NCBI GenBank assembly: GCA_944548615.1
Contig: OX155951.1
Location: 37,568,995 to 37,632,994, forward strand
Source of the DNA: Micropterix aruncella
Lineage: Eukaryota; Arthropoda; Insecta; Lepidoptera; Micropterigidae
Length of the DNA stretch: 64,000 nt
Direction: 5' to 3'
This document shows positions 31,930-43,663 of the stretch, piece after piece. The notes below the pieces were generated by a model that saw nothing but the letters and a program-made list of their open reading frames with translations, was not told the DNA's origin and made no database searches. Position 1 is the first letter of the stretch; each line of letters begins with the position of its first letter. The translations under genes and the position numbers were made by a program.

Positions 31930-32180
31930 CCATATCCCACGAGGAAGTACATCGGCATGACACCAGGAATAAAACCCTGTATCTCCAACCATTCGTAGCA
32001 CGTACTGCCAAGTTCCAGGCGACTAGTCGATACTTAGGCCTCAAACTTTTCAATAAATTGCCCGAAAGATTAAAAGAAATTAAAAACATCGATATTTTCA
32101 AGAGATCCATCCGAGTCTATCTGCTTAAAATCAACATGTATGCCCATAACGACTTCTTAAAATATTTTGAAAATACATAG
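31930..32180 (+). pseudogene. C-terminal remnant of a jockey/CR1-type ORF2
   Basis: The plus-strand frame reads 'HRHDTRNKTLYLQP', then 'SRYLGLKLFNKLPERLKEI', then 'FKRSIRVYLLKINMY', and stops near 32,179. It is the standard C-terminal tail of this retrotransposon group, with no RT. A 3' UTR continues to a 'ctttactttacttt' tail at about 32,385-32,412. Confidence 0.7.
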
Positions 32181-32412
32181 CATCGTATCTACCCATTTAA
32201 TCTAATACATATTATTTACCGTTAATTGTTTTGTTGTAAACTGTTATCATATAGTCTATGTTTTCGTAAATTGGTAAGTTTAAAACTATATATTGTATAT
32301 CATCTCTTGTCTAAATTGAGTAACTAATTAAAGATTAATTACTGTCATTCCTACACAATTGTATGGTTGTATTGGAAATAAATACCTTTTACTTTTTACT
32401 TTACTTTACTTT
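32181..32412 (+). other. 3' UTR and (CTTTA)n tail of the preceding retrotransposon remnant
   Basis: AT-rich leader into 'ggaaataaatacc', then repeated 'ctttactttttactttactt' pentamers, as expected for the simple tail of a non-LTR element. Confidence 0.5.
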
Positions 32413-33514
32413 TATTAAAAGAAGTTGTCTATCATAGGGAAACTATGCCTCGCTAAAGAAATAAATAATAAGTAGGGATAGGAGATTCTTTCTAAGTGCT
32501 TTAGTTCTGGAATTATCGTGGTTTGCTATCACTAAAAACTTTGGACACATATTATTAAAAATTTTCATTTTCTTAGGTTGGCTAGTTTTTCCATGAGGCA
32601 GCCAAAATTAAAAATTATCGCTTAAAAAGTGATGCGTTATTTTTATGAAAAAAAAAATATTGGTATGACTTGATATTGGATTATTTGATATATTGGATTA
32701 CATTATAAATAAGATAAAAAAATAACGAACCTCAATAGAGACGACGGTTACAAACTCTTTTCTTCTTAAACCTATCGCCGAGCGCAAGGACGTAAGACAA
32801 GATACAGTGAGTGTTGTGTGCACGTTGTATTTTTGAAATTCGCCTGCGCCGGGCTCGCTCCCCCACCACCGTTATAATCTATGCAGTGGCGGCAGCGGTA
32901 TGCGGCTTACCCGCAGAGCAACGGATCAACAGCTCTTTCATTTTACCCTAGACAAGGGCGGTTGCCACATCAGCGAAACGTCGGGTGCGAAACTTCACAC
33001 GGGAAATTTGTTTATTTTTAAGTTATTTATAAGTATTCTATTGTTAAAATTAAATGAAGTTAATGCAAAATTGGTGCTACAAACTTAACATGGAGTTAAC
33101 TGTAAGATACAGTCGCAAGGAAAAACTCACTTTTTCTGTAATAGTTTGATATCATTATTATTCCCTATGTAAGCAAACAGTTCCCGGATCGTTTGGGCGT
33201 CGATATAGAATTGGTTTATTTCAATTTCTTATGTTTGTTTAGGGTCTTTGGGACATCATAACAGCTTGAGTGGTGGCCTCGAGGCACGACGGGGTAGTTG
33301 ATTTTCAGTGCCATTCACAACAGGCGCTTCCAATCGCTCGAATTATATAGACATCTCATAGCGTTTAAAAAATCACATCTGCCGACCAAATTGCTATTTT
33401 TCTTCCGGATACGTATGGGTTTAGCAATCTTATTTCGTTACTGGTCGAACTATCTAAACTTCTGATAATACAAAAAAAAATAACAAAAAAACGACCTTAT
33501 TTTTTAAAATAAAT
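32413..33514. other. Intergenic stretch
   Basis: Mostly AT-rich, with a GC-richer patch at 32,840-33,000 whose 62-codon frame is unrecognised. No gene is supported. Confidence 0.45.
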
Positions 33515-33870
33515 GCAGCAGCCATGTCATGGTGAAACTTAGAACCGGCTATCATAATTGAATGCGTATATGAAATTTTGTGTCTGTGCTGTTGACCGTT
33601 GAGAAGTCCCTCGTTGGAAGCTAACTCTTGGTGCCGCAGTCCTGTCTTAATGAAACTTATAACAGGCTGTTCTAATTGAATGTATACACAGAATTTCGTG
33701 TCTGTGCTGTTGACCGTTGAGGAGTCCGTTCCTCGGGAGCCAACCCTGGGCGCAGCAGCCCTCTCATGGTGAAACTTAGAACGCGCTATTATAACTGAAT
33801 AGTTATACAAAATTTCGTGTCTGTGCTGTTGACCGTTGAGAAGTCCCCTCGTCAGGAGCCAACCCAGGGT
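33515..33870 (+). repeat. Minisatellite of about 118-bp units (array 2)
   Basis: Three tandem units. 'gaccgttga' starts at 33,594, 33,712 and 33,831, giving steps of 118 and 119 bp. The same monomer is at 11,937-12,296. The array is followed by the element end at 34,090-34,132, suggesting the repeats ride inside a transposon. Confidence 0.85.
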
Positions 33871-34135
33871 ATAGAGTCAGGACATGCTTACCATAAAAAA
33901 TGCATTGTCATTGGAACTGAACCAACATGTAAACTTCATATGATAATATTAGAGAAGTTCCCTCAATTCCTCATGAATCCCATCATCAGATCAGGATGTT
34001 GATAAAAAATACGACCAATCTAGAAGTATATCCTTTTAAAATAATAGGTTTATAAATAACGGAGTTCCGAGGTAGCAAACATTAAAAAAATACAACCGAA
34101 TTGATAACCTCCTCCTTTTTTGAAGTCGGTTAAAA
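33871..34135 (+). mobile_element. 3' part of the minisatellite-carrying element
   Basis: It ends 'aaaaatacaaccgaattgat' + 'aacctcctccttttttgaag' + 'tcggtta', a terminal sequence I know as very frequent in Lepidoptera genomes. Its continuity with the 118-bp array suggests one element at about 33,515-34,132. The superfamily is unknown to me. Confidence 0.5.
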
Positions 34136-34494
34136 AGAACTGGGTTTCTCGATTGGAAACTTAAAGTTAGGTTGTCTTTATGATTGTTGCCGTCCGGTCC
34201 ATTGGAGCCCGTACTATTATTCGTCCGCCCGTCGCCTACCCGCAAACTATTATTAGTCTGCCTGCAGACTATTAATTCGTCTGCATGCGCACTGTTATTC
34301 GTCTGCTTGCCGAGACATTGTAATTATAATATCGTCAATCTATAAAGTGAGACCTCGTGTGCGCCAAAAAAACGAATTTGCTTTTTTATTGTTGTCGGTG
34401 TAAAATCACCCTCCGAATCGTACTGTCCATGTTGCACGACCTCAAACTGCTAAGTTTTTAATGCATTTCTGTAGCGGCCCTTTTAAAAAAACTA
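34136..34494. other. Intergenic stretch
   Basis: Short repeated phrases 'actattattcgtccg', 'actattattagtctg', 'actattaattcgtctg' and 'actgttattcgtctg' at 34,205-34,305 form a degenerate tandem of roughly 25-35 bp. Nothing else seen. Confidence 0.5.
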
Positions 34495-34620
34495 TCGGTT
34501 TTACCACCCCAAGACTTTCTCGCAAGCAGACAACCTCCTCCCCCTCAACCCCTCCTATCCCTCTGCCCCCCCCCCCACCCCTCCCCTGTCCACCATCCTC
34601 CCCATTGTGTCAAGAAACCA
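34495..34620 (+). repeat. Family P repeat with C-rich tract
   Basis: The head 'ccaccccaagactttctcgc' + 'aagcaga' is followed by about 90 bases of C-rich, T/A-containing sequence including a run of at least eleven C. Confidence 0.7.
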
Positions 34621-34699
34621 TGATAGCAATAGTAGTATGTTATAGTATATCCGTGGTATTAAAATAGTATTTTATTAAAAATGATGTAGTATTTTCTTA

Positions 34700-34900
34700 A
34701 ATACGGTGAATATCAAGTCTCTAACTGCAATATTTCGATATTGAATTATGACTAGCGCGCCCCTGGTGGACCGATTTCAACTACAATCTAATCAACTCTT
34801 GCCATAACCGAATGATGCTTGCATGCTTTTTGAGTTTCGACTCAATCGAATGAAGCTTTAGGGCGCTATCGTCGAGGAATACACACCACATACACACAGA
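34700..34900 (+). repeat. Family Q dispersed repeat
   Basis: 'aatatttcgatattgaatta', 'gcgcccctggtggaccgat', 'atgcttgcatgc' and 'gggcgctatcgtcgaggaat' in the same order as the copies near 25.4 and 44.9 kb. Confidence 0.75.
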
Positions 34901-35273
34901 TTTACAGCCAGACTTTAGTCTGGAAATGGTCTTAAGTCTTGGGCAGGGTCAAAATGTATGTATCCGTCTTCATCTCAAAAAAAAAATGTTTACAGTTCAC
35001 AATACTTTTCTCCCGCCGATAAAATAAATAAAATGTTAGGCAAGGCTGCAGAGAACTCCCAGACTAATAAAGGAATTATCTCCACATGCCTGGATGCTCC
35101 AAAATGTTTCACGCGATGTTTCAAACTCGCCTTCTGATTAACGAAAGGGGGTGTGAGACAGGCGGACGATGTCCACACCCGAGATAAGAGAGAGCTGATG
35201 ACAGCAGAACTGACACGAAAAGAAATTGGAGTAAAATTACCTACAGACTAAGAGTGGAGAGCAGTGGAAGCAG

Positions 35274-35370
35274 CCGAATTAGAATTCTCAATACAAAAAC
35301 TGTCATTTACTTGATTGAGAACGGTAAGAAAGAGAGAGAGCGAGAGAGAGAGAGAGAGAGATAGTGTGTT

Positions 35371-35458
<88 letters not shown>

Positions 35459-35529
35459 CGAATTAGAATCCTCAATACAAAAACTCTCATTGTATTGATT
35501 GAGAACGGCAAACAGTAAGAAAGAGAGAG

Positions 35530-35615
<86 letters not shown>
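35274..35615. repeat. Duplicated block with long (GA)n tracts
   Basis: 'cgaattagaattctcaatac' at 35,274 and 'cgaattagaatcctcaatac' at 35,459 start two near-identical units ('gattgagaacgg', 'taagaaagagagagagcgag'), each continuing into (GA)n. The unit and its microsatellite were duplicated together. The long Ser/Leu and Arg/Glu frames here are microsatellite artefacts. Confidence 0.9.
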
Positions 35616-35619
<4 letters not shown>

Positions 35620-36499
35620 AAGTGTAAACAAACAGATGCAAATTTTTCAATGGTAAACACTGAGATTGACAACATTTTCTAGTACAAGCTGATATAGTCA
35701 CTAAGTCAGTTATAGTATCTCTATTGTAACACCCATACACCATTTATAATCGCTGGATGCGTACAGATGTTATTCTCTGCGGTTCCCCACTTCGTGAAAT
35801 GTGCTTCCAAATAAAGAATCTCAAATTAAACTTTAATAAGACCAACTTAATACACTCCAACCTCCGTAACGTTGTCATTAGCGAAATTGAGATTGTTCAC
35901 AACGATGTACTTCTGAGACCGGTGAAGTCGGCTAGATTCCTAGGCTTCGAGGTTTCCAGCGCTCACCGATAGACCTTCTACGTTGATTCATTATGCGACG
36001 AATTTGGACGCGCTATATCGCTTACAAACAATCTAAGATGTGAACCGTATACGTACATGCTGTTGTCGCGGAGCAACAAACATACACAAAACCCACCTAC
36101 TCAAAGTACTATAAAAGGAAAGGACCGGAAGGAAGACTCCACCCGAAAGCAGGAAATGGTATCGCCGAGGTGCAATGGCAACAACGGAAATAAGGAGATG
36201 GCGATGTGCAATGCCATCACTAGGAATACCTACCCCGAACGCCCAATAATCAAACACATCTTAAGTGCCTCCAACGAGGCGTTTATTTTATCATCACAAA
36301 CAAGCCTTCAACGAGACACTAAAGCAAACATCGAAATAAATGGAAGAGAACAGTACCAACCGTCGCGAATCTATCCGCCGTGTTTCGCACGCAAACGTCA
36401 CGAAGAAAACAAACGAAACCCACATCGCAGCGACTTCTCAGCAGAGAGCTTTTCATCTTATACTACGGCAGCCCGAAGGCTGGTGGCAAAGGGAAGGTA

Positions 36500-37411
<912 letters not shown>

Positions 37412-37644
37412 ATAGTTTGTAAGAGAATCATTCAATTTGTACTCCGCATTTTGGAATGATTAAACGACAACTGCAATTCAAACATCGATCACGAGTTTCA
37501 TTCAGAACGACGGAAATCCTCGCGACACTGTCATACTTTGCCTACGTGCGTTCACTTCTCACGTATGAGGTGGAACTTTGGGGTCTCGAGGATGACAGGA
37601 TCGTGTCTGAATCTTAGTATAAATGTAGTATTATTAATTATAAG

Positions 37645-37725
37645 TCGTATTAGATTGTTCAACTCCGTAGTACGATGTGGTAACTCTTCTGAAACGGCGA
37701 AATGCAGGTGGCACTAATAGCATTG
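37645..37725 (-). repeat. Family W dispersed repeat
   Basis: On plus it reads 'gtattagattgttcaac', 'ccgtagtacgatgtgg', 'gcgaaatgcaggtggcac'. This is the reverse complement of the motif set at 1-90 ('gccacctgcatttc', 'gttgagcaatctaat'). Confidence 0.6.
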
Positions 37726-38354
37726 ACGGTCAAACTAATAGAAATTTATTTAGCCTTCAATTTTAACATTGATAATTAATGTTTTTTTTGTAAAGGACTG
37801 ATTGATTATAAAAACCCAATAACCATAACAATAAAAACATTCGATTATGATTACCATCTATCACATTTTTATATAAGGTGATTACATCACAGAAATAATA
37901 CGGACAGATATAATGCTATCTATTAGTCTATCTAAACTTAAAGTGCGTGATTATTACGTATTCAAAAATGTACATCAAATTAAAAATTTACAACTTTATA
38001 TAAATAATATTAAAATATTTAGAGCCGCGATTAAAACAATTGTTTGTTTGTTTATACTCTTTATTGTGAAATGTCACAATGGGCTGGTTTATTGTCATAT
38101 GACAATCTCTTACAACCAACCCTACTATGATGTGTTATATGTATGTGTGCGTGTAACATGTGTGTAAGTGTGTGTCTTGTTATAGCATTCCATCGACAGA
38201 ATTGAAAATGCAATTCCGTTGATTTGATCCCAACGGAAAATGGTGACCCAGCCGGGAATCGAACCCGGGACCTTACAATGTAAGGATCAGGCGACCTAAC
38301 CACTTTATTATTAGGCTACGCGGTGACAGACGGGGGGAGAAACCCCGCCCACCA

Positions 38355-38445
38355 CCCGGGCAGTTCTAACGACATGGGTCGTTTTATCTGCCCGGGATAT
38401 CGTGCATCGACAACCTCACGCGTACCAGAAGGGTATTACGTGAGG
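38355..38445 (-). other. Paired 3'-UTR stem-loops of the R1L family (outer copy)
   Basis: cccgggcag (38,355-38,363) pairs with ctgcccggg (38,388-38,396), inner aacgac/gtcgtt. cctcacg (38,414-38,420) pairs with cgtgagg (38,439-38,445). Stem 1 differs in sequence from both other copies yet still pairs. Confidence 0.85.
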
Positions 38446-39825
38446 GGTGAACGAACGGAGATATGGAGGAAGATTCTCCAGGTTTCTACCCCCTCCGGCA
38501 CCCCGTGAACCGTTTATTTAATAATAGAAAAGAGATATCAACAATTCACTTACTATCTAACATTATAAAGTATACATGTTTTAGCTTACGTACTAAAGTT
38601 ATCAACAGAGTAGAGAAGAGCAAAAAAAATAATAAAATATATGATTATTTAGTAGAATGAATGGTAGGCGATGAGATAGTGAATCCGTGCTACTGAGTGG
38701 TCCCGGGTTCCGGCTGCAAACGGCAGGGGTTCCGTCGGGGGCATATACATCGGGAGAACCTGTAAGAAGGCACGCGCCCACAGGGGCGGCTAGGTACGTC
38801 ACAATACAAAATGGGCGACTTCGGGCGATGAAGCAGCCTCCGGACAGCACCGCTAAGAGGGGAGGCCCTCCCCCAGAGGAGGAGAGCCCCGCTGCCTCAA
38901 ATCCTCCCAGTTTGACACCCAGTGGTCCACAAACTCCCGGAACGCTCGGTAGCAGACCTCGCAACCCACGAGATCCGCATACCAGATCGGCAGACTGCCG
39001 GCGCACGCACCAACCACATCCATCATGTTTGCCCGTGCAGCGTCCAGCTTAGGGCATGTCCAAATGATGTGTTCTGCGGTCTGACGACCGGAGCCACACG
39101 GGCACCAGGGATCGTCACTGAGTCCAAAGCCAAATAGCTTGGCCCTGAACTCACCGTGACCCCCGATGAGTTGCGCGACTCGGTGGTCAATCCGTAGAAA
39201 ATCATTTTTCATCCGCTCGGACACCGACGGGAAGAAACTATGGGTGAGACGGCCCGTACCACCGGAATCCCACCGTTCCTGCCAGACGCGCAGGCTCTCA
39301 GCCCGAATCAGGCGGGTACTCTCCACAAACCTGGTCTCCGCCGGGTTCACCGTCAGACTGAAATAGTCCACGGGCTCCCCGCGGCGTAACCATGACTTAG
39401 CCGCACGCTCCAAAATCTCCAGATCAATCGGCAGTATCCCAGCGATAACGGGAAGAGCGAGAGTGGAGGTCGTTCGATACGCGCCAGTCATCGCCACAAG
39501 TGGGAGACGCTGGCCGCGTAGTAGAACCACACGCGCGGCATCCGAGATGGAGGGCCACGCCCAAGCACGCGCTGAATAAGACACTTGCGGAACGAATACA
39601 CACTTGTACAGCAGTTTTATGACCGGGGAGCGAATGCCCCACTCGGCCCTGCTAACGCGACGGAGAGAGAGAAACATGTTACGCGATTTCGTTACCACGG
39701 ATCTCGCGTGACCCAGATACGATAGGGACGCCGCCAACGAAACCCCAAGGTAGCGGACGCACCGCGGGAAAGCTACAGTTTAGTGGTTTCAAGGCGGCAG
39801 GTGAGGGTGGAGAACCCACCCACCG

Positions 39826-39916
39826 CCCGGGCAGTTATAACGACGGTGGTCGTCTTATCTGCCCGGGATATCATGCAACGACACCCCGCGCGTACCAGAA
39901 GGGTATACGCGCGGGG
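39826..39916 (-). other. Paired 3'-UTR stem-loops of the R1L family (inner copy)
   Basis: cccgggcag (39,826-39,834) pairs with ctgcccggg (39,859-39,867), with inner acgac/gtcgt. ccccgcgcgta (39,884-39,894) pairs with tacgcgcgggg (39,906-39,916), 11 bp perfect. Confidence 0.85.
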
Positions 39917-40262
39917 GATAAAGAAAGGTAGCCACCCCCCCCCGTACCACCCCGAAAACCCATTTATTGAGTATAAAAAAAACAAAAGAAGATAACAACA
40001 AAAGAAGATCAGAAATAGTCGTAAAAATAATAATAAAATAAACACAAAGCAGAGATTAAAGTTAAACAAAGACAGGCTACCAAACACAGACAGGATGTCG
40101 GGGGGACTAAGTGGTTAGTGAGGGGGTATGTAGACGTATGGGTCATGGGGCGGTCTCGTGGGGGACGGCCTAACCAAGGTCCTCAGGCAGGGGACGCGCC
40201 CGCGGGGGCGGTTTGGGGGACGGCACATAGACGGGCACTTCGGGCTGGAAGTGGCCTTCGCA

Positions 40263-41591
40263 TCACGCCACAGGTGTCGGGGGGGACCCCAAAACTGGGG
40301 TTCCCGGAAGCCTCAACTCCTCCCAAAGGGAAACCCACTTCTCCGCGAAGCATCGGAACGCGCCGAAACAACGCCCACACTCGACCAGATCCGCATACCA
40401 TATCGGTAGGCGCTTGGCGCACGCGCCGACCTCACGTACCAATTCATCCCGTGCGGTCGAGAGCTTTGGGCATATCCAAATGACGTGTTCTGCCGTTTGA
40501 AGTCCATGCCCACACACGCACCAGGGGTCACGGGAGAGTCCAAAGTCAGACAGCTTGGCTTTGAACTCCCCATGGCCCCCGACCAGCTGGGTGGTATGGT
40601 GATCGAACCGCAGAAAACACGCATTTTTCATTCTCGCCTCTACCGACGGAAAGAAGCAGTGGGTGAGGCGGCCCGTGCCGCCAGCATCCCACCTCTCCTG
40701 CCAAACACGAAGGGATTCCGCACGAATCAGGCGGGCAAACTCCCCAGCTCGATACCCCGCCGGGTCAACCGAGAGGCCATGAAAGACCACTGGTCCTCCC
40801 CGACGATACCGCGCCAACGCTGCGCGCTCCAAAACCTCCAAATCGATGGGCAGGACGCCCGCAATGACAGGTAGCGCGAGAGTGGACGTCGTCCTGTACG
40901 CCCCGGTCATAGCCACGAGAGGGATGCGCTGCCCACGCAAGAGAGCCACTCGGGTTGCCTCCGGGATGTGGTGCTCCGTCCACGCACGTGCAGCGTACGT
41001 CACACGTGGTACGAAGACACCTTCGTATATCGTCCTTACCGCAGGGAAACGAATTCCCCAGTCGGCTCGGCTCGCTTCACGGAGAGCAAAGAAGAGGGAC
41101 CGGGATTTCTCGGCTACAATTTTCGCGTGCGTAAGGAAGGAAAAGGACGCCGTCAGCGCGACCCCCAGGTACCGGACTGACTCCGGAAAGGATACCGGGC
41201 GGCCGCTCAATCTGATGACCGGTTTACGCTTGAGGCGCCCCTTCAGGAGAAGCGCCTGAGTTTTAGCCGGTGAGAAGGTCAGTCTGTTACGCTGGCCCCA
41301 CCCGAGGATGAGGTCCAACGACGCAGCTACCCTTCTCTCGACCTCGGCGCGACTTCTGCCCCCTACCAGTAGGAGAGCGTCGTCAGCATATGCACTGACG
41401 GCGCATCCCGCCGGGTATGGTAGTCCCAGAAAATCGTCGAAAAGGATGTTCCACAAGGTGGGACCGAGCACCGACCCTTGCGGACACCCCATCGAGGGGG
41501 TTTTCCTTACGCTGGTCGGACCGTACCTCAGAATAACCGACCTATCAGTGAAATAGCTCCTGACAATTTTTAGGAGGTTGTTTGGGCATTG
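40263..41591 (-). pseudogene. Inner R1-clade ORF2, C-terminal part, frame open
   Basis: The frame is open from the truncation point to the stop at 40,263, about 440 codons. It holds 'RSYFTDRSVILRYGPTS', 'GCPQGSVLGPTLWNILFDDF', 'AYADDALLL' (catalytic Asp pair), a thumb region, 'GAYRTTSTLALPVIAGVLP', 'VWQERWDAGGTGRLTHCFFP' and the knuckle 'CVCGHGLQTAEHVIWICP'. It lacks the endonuclease, ORF1 and the first catalytic RT Asp, so it is inert. No internal stop is seen; it is younger than the outer copy, as its nested position requires. Confidence 0.85.
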
Positions 41592-42596
41592 ACGGGAAAG
41601 CTACAGAACGCCCTCCGACCCGGATCAGTGGATTCCGCTGAAGACGCCCCTTCAATAATAATGCCTGAGTTTTGGCCGGTGAGAAAGATAGCCTGTTGCG
41701 CCTTCCCCACCCTAGGATGAGGTCCAGCGAACCGGCCGCCCTTCTCTCGACCTCTGCGCGGCTCTTGCCGCCCACCAGGAGGAGGGCATCGTCAGCGTAA
41801 GCGCTGACGGTGCACCCCTCCGGGTAAGGCAACGCGAGCAGATCATCGAAGAGGATATTTCACAGACTGGGACCCAACACCGACCCCTGCGGACATCCCA
41901 TAGAAGGAACCATGCTCACTGACGTCGGTCCATACTTCAGAGTAACGGACCTGTCGGAAAAATAGCTGCGGATTATCTTAAGGATATTGTTCGGGCACTG
42001 TCTGGGACGAAGCTTGCTTAGAATCATCGGACACCACGCGTTATCGAAGGCACCCGAAATATCGAGGAAAACCCCGACGACGTACCGACCGTCAAAATCG
42101 CGAGTCCAGTTTTTCGCAAAAAGGATGGCATCCTCAGTGGAACTCCCTCGGGTAAATCCAAACTGTCGGTCGTTCTGGGGAGACAAAGACGTCTCCAAGC
42201 GATCGCGCACAAGCACCTCCAGCACTTTTCCCAGAATGGGCAGGAGTGTGATGGGCCTGTACGCTTTAGTGTCCGGCCGTGGTTTGGCATTACCCTTGGG
42301 AATGACACGTAGGAGACCAGCTTTCCAGCAAGAGGGAAAGTGACCGTCGCTTATACATTTCTGCATAAGCACCGTCACCTCCCACCTGGCAAACCCCCAA
42401 ACACGTTTGACGATGCTCGCCGTGAAAAGGTCAATCCCGGGCGCCTTACGAGTCGACAGAGAGCCGATGACTTTGTCGAGCTCCTCCGCAGTGACATCCG
42501 AAACGTCGGGTACACGAGAGCCTAACCTAACCACTATGCCACCTGGCCGTGTAACAATTGTTTATAATTATATTATAATTTTACACGGTTTAGGCT

Positions 42597-42780
42597 TATT
42601 AAGAGCGCCATCTATGCTTCGCCGGCATACTGTTATACCACGAAAGTCGCCCTATTGAACATAATAATAAAAGAATTATAAATTTTTGGAACTATAAGTG
42701 CCATCTACACGTTGCTTTTCTAAGTAAAATCCTGGTTACCTGATTTTAGTACGACATTGAGCAATATAATACACTATATA
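42597..42780 (+). repeat. Family W-related repeats
   Basis: 'agagcgccatctatgc', 'cgccggcatactg' and 'ataccacgaaagtcgcc' match 25,735-25,800. This is followed by 'agtgccatctacacg', 'agtacgacattgagcaatat', the family W text. Confidence 0.6.
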
Positions 42781-43264
42781 ATGAATTGTTGTATTAAACA
42801 AGGTTCTACATAAACATGGATGTATTAATATATTTAGGAATTTCATTTATTTTAATTTATAAATATTTCTTTTCGACAACGACTGCATACATAAATCTAA
42901 ATATTTAGCTCGAAGAAGCAAAATTTTTATTTTACTTAGTTTATCGCATATTTCATAATTTAATTTTTAGCTACCTATAATATTTATGCATTCAGTTGTT
43001 GGTTATCGTTCGTTTGAGGTCTATTGGAATTTCCTCGGGAATATTTCCAGAGGTGAAAGATTATCCATTCATCTTGGAGAAATATTATTCCACGAATGGC
43101 CGTCACCCTTTTGGCCATAACTTTCACTGAGGTCGCCCATTGTCGACGTTTCCTTGTCCCCCAACCCTTAACATTGAGTATTGTTTGACTTTCGGCCGAA
43201 ATTTGATTATTACACACCCGGTCCTTTCCGTGAAGAAATTCCGAGTTAGCCCAATTCCCCATTG
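42781..43264. other. Intergenic stretch
   Basis: AT-rich to 42,990, then mixed composition. A 92-codon minus-strand frame (42,984-43,262) is unrecognised and overlaps other open frames. No gene is supported. Confidence 0.4.
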
Positions 43265-43480
43265 TGTCACTCTACGACTTTCCGGCAAGTAGCCAAAGAC
43301 TGATTTTATCTGAATATTATTTTCCAATACACTCGACCTCTTTCGGCCAGCGGACGAACCCGGTTTAGTTTTATTGCGACGGCTCGGGCGGCGCGGTTCG
43401 TTTTCGAATAAGGACAAGGTTGGGCCAAGCGCTAACAGATGGCGTTAATATTTAATTAAAAGAAATACGTGTGGCACTCG
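43265..43480 (+). repeat. Composite repeat, plus-strand arm
   Basis: 'gactttccggcaagtagcc', 'aaagactgattttat', 'ggccagcggacgaacccgg', 'ctcgggcggcgcggttcg', 'ggcgttaatatttaatta', 'gtgtggc'. The same series occurs on the minus strand at 45,140-45,365, making a widely spaced inverted pair. Confidence 0.7.
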
Positions 43481-43579
43481 GGGACTGCCGCGGTAAAGCT
43501 ATTGAATAGCATTTTTAACAACTTATGCAATTATAATTATTTATTTATTTTATTTTTTCTGATACCAGATAACTGCGCT

Positions 43580-43663
43580 CTATCGGAAAACTTTGAAATT
43601 ATTCCGAATCATTTGCGGCTGCGGAAGCAAATGATTCGGAATAATTTAAACGTCTTCCGATAG
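43580..43663. other. 84-nt hairpin with a perfect 21-bp stem
   Basis: aaattattccgaatcatttg(c) at 43,596-43,616 pairs perfectly with 43,627-43,647 around a 10-nt loop. Outside, ctatcggaa (43,580-43,588) pairs with ttccgatag (43,655-43,663) across a symmetrical 7-nt internal loop. The size and shape resemble a miRNA precursor; a nested palindromic insertion is the alternative. Confidence 0.85.

Larger units (their letters stand above)
39779..41592 (-). mobile_element. Inner R1-like (R1L) retrotransposon, 5' truncated
   Basis: A perfect 14-bp TSD CGGGAAAGCTACAG (39,765-39,778 and 41,593-41,606) shows that it inserted into the reverse transcriptase of the outer R1L copy, same orientation. It begins inside the RT (QCPNNLL...), and ends '...gccttgaaaccactaaa' after a 3' UTR with two stem-loops. 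A 14-bp duplication is also what R1 of insects makes in 28S rDNA; this family is clearly not restricted to rDNA. Confidence 0.9.
38305..42524 (-). mobile_element. Outer R1-like (R1L) retrotransposon, inserted in the SINE head
   Basis: An 11-bp TSD ACCTAACCACT (38,294-38,304 and 42,525-42,535) places this 5'-truncated element exactly in the A-box region of the SINE. It is itself split at CGGGAAAGCTACAG by a second R1L copy. Its own sequence is 42,524-41,593 followed by 39,778-38,305. The 3' UTR has the two family stem-loops (38,355-38,445). Confidence 0.88.
38853..42524 (-). pseudogene. R1-clade ORF2 (RT and C-terminal domain), split and with a nonsense codon
   Basis: The first half (42,524-41,593) begins within the RT: 'TRKAPGIDLFTASIVKRVWG', 'FGFTRGSSTEDAI', 'VVGVFLDISGAFDNAW' with the first catalytic Asp, 'GCPQGSVLGP' and 'AYADDALLL'. 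A Trp codon after 'GPSL' has become TGA (41,860-41,862), where the inner copy has Trp. The second half resumes at 39,778 with 'VAFPRCVRYLGV' and runs to a stop at 38,853 through 'CPCGSGRQTAEHIIWTCP', the C-terminal knuckle. Endonuclease and ORF1 are missing by 5' truncation. The clade call rests on RT sequence style and the C-terminal knuckle. Confidence 0.8.
38046..42552 (-). mobile_element. tRNA-derived SINE, outermost layer of a three-level nest
   Basis: An 11-bp TSD, AACAATTGTTT, flanks the whole nest (38,035-38,045 and 42,553-42,563). Without the insertions the SINE is about 276 bp on minus. The head 'ggtggcatagtggttaggt' (A-box type) lies at 42,525-42,547, and the B box GGTTCGATTCC (38,255-38,265 on plus as ggaatcgaacc) sits within 'cccgggttcgattcccgg'. 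A body and a 'aaacaaacaa'-type tail follow. Its 3' body recurs at 1,891-1,966. The head keeps pol III promoter boxes but no full cloverleaf. Confidence 0.85.

Noticed and set aside
35248..35743. Long Ser-Leu and Arg-Glu open frames
   Set aside because: They are translations of (GA)n microsatellites.
38241..38328. Apparent tRNA gene on the minus strand with a clear B box
   Set aside because: The acceptor halves do not pair, the anticodon arm is abnormal and the text continues into a SINE body with its own TSD. It is a SINE head, not a tRNA gene.
41594..42534. Tandem partial duplication of an R1-like reverse transcriptase
   Set aside because: The order of two overlapping RT parts first suggested duplication, but the 14-bp repeat at 39,765 and 41,593 and the continuation of the frame at 39,778 show insertion of one copy into another.
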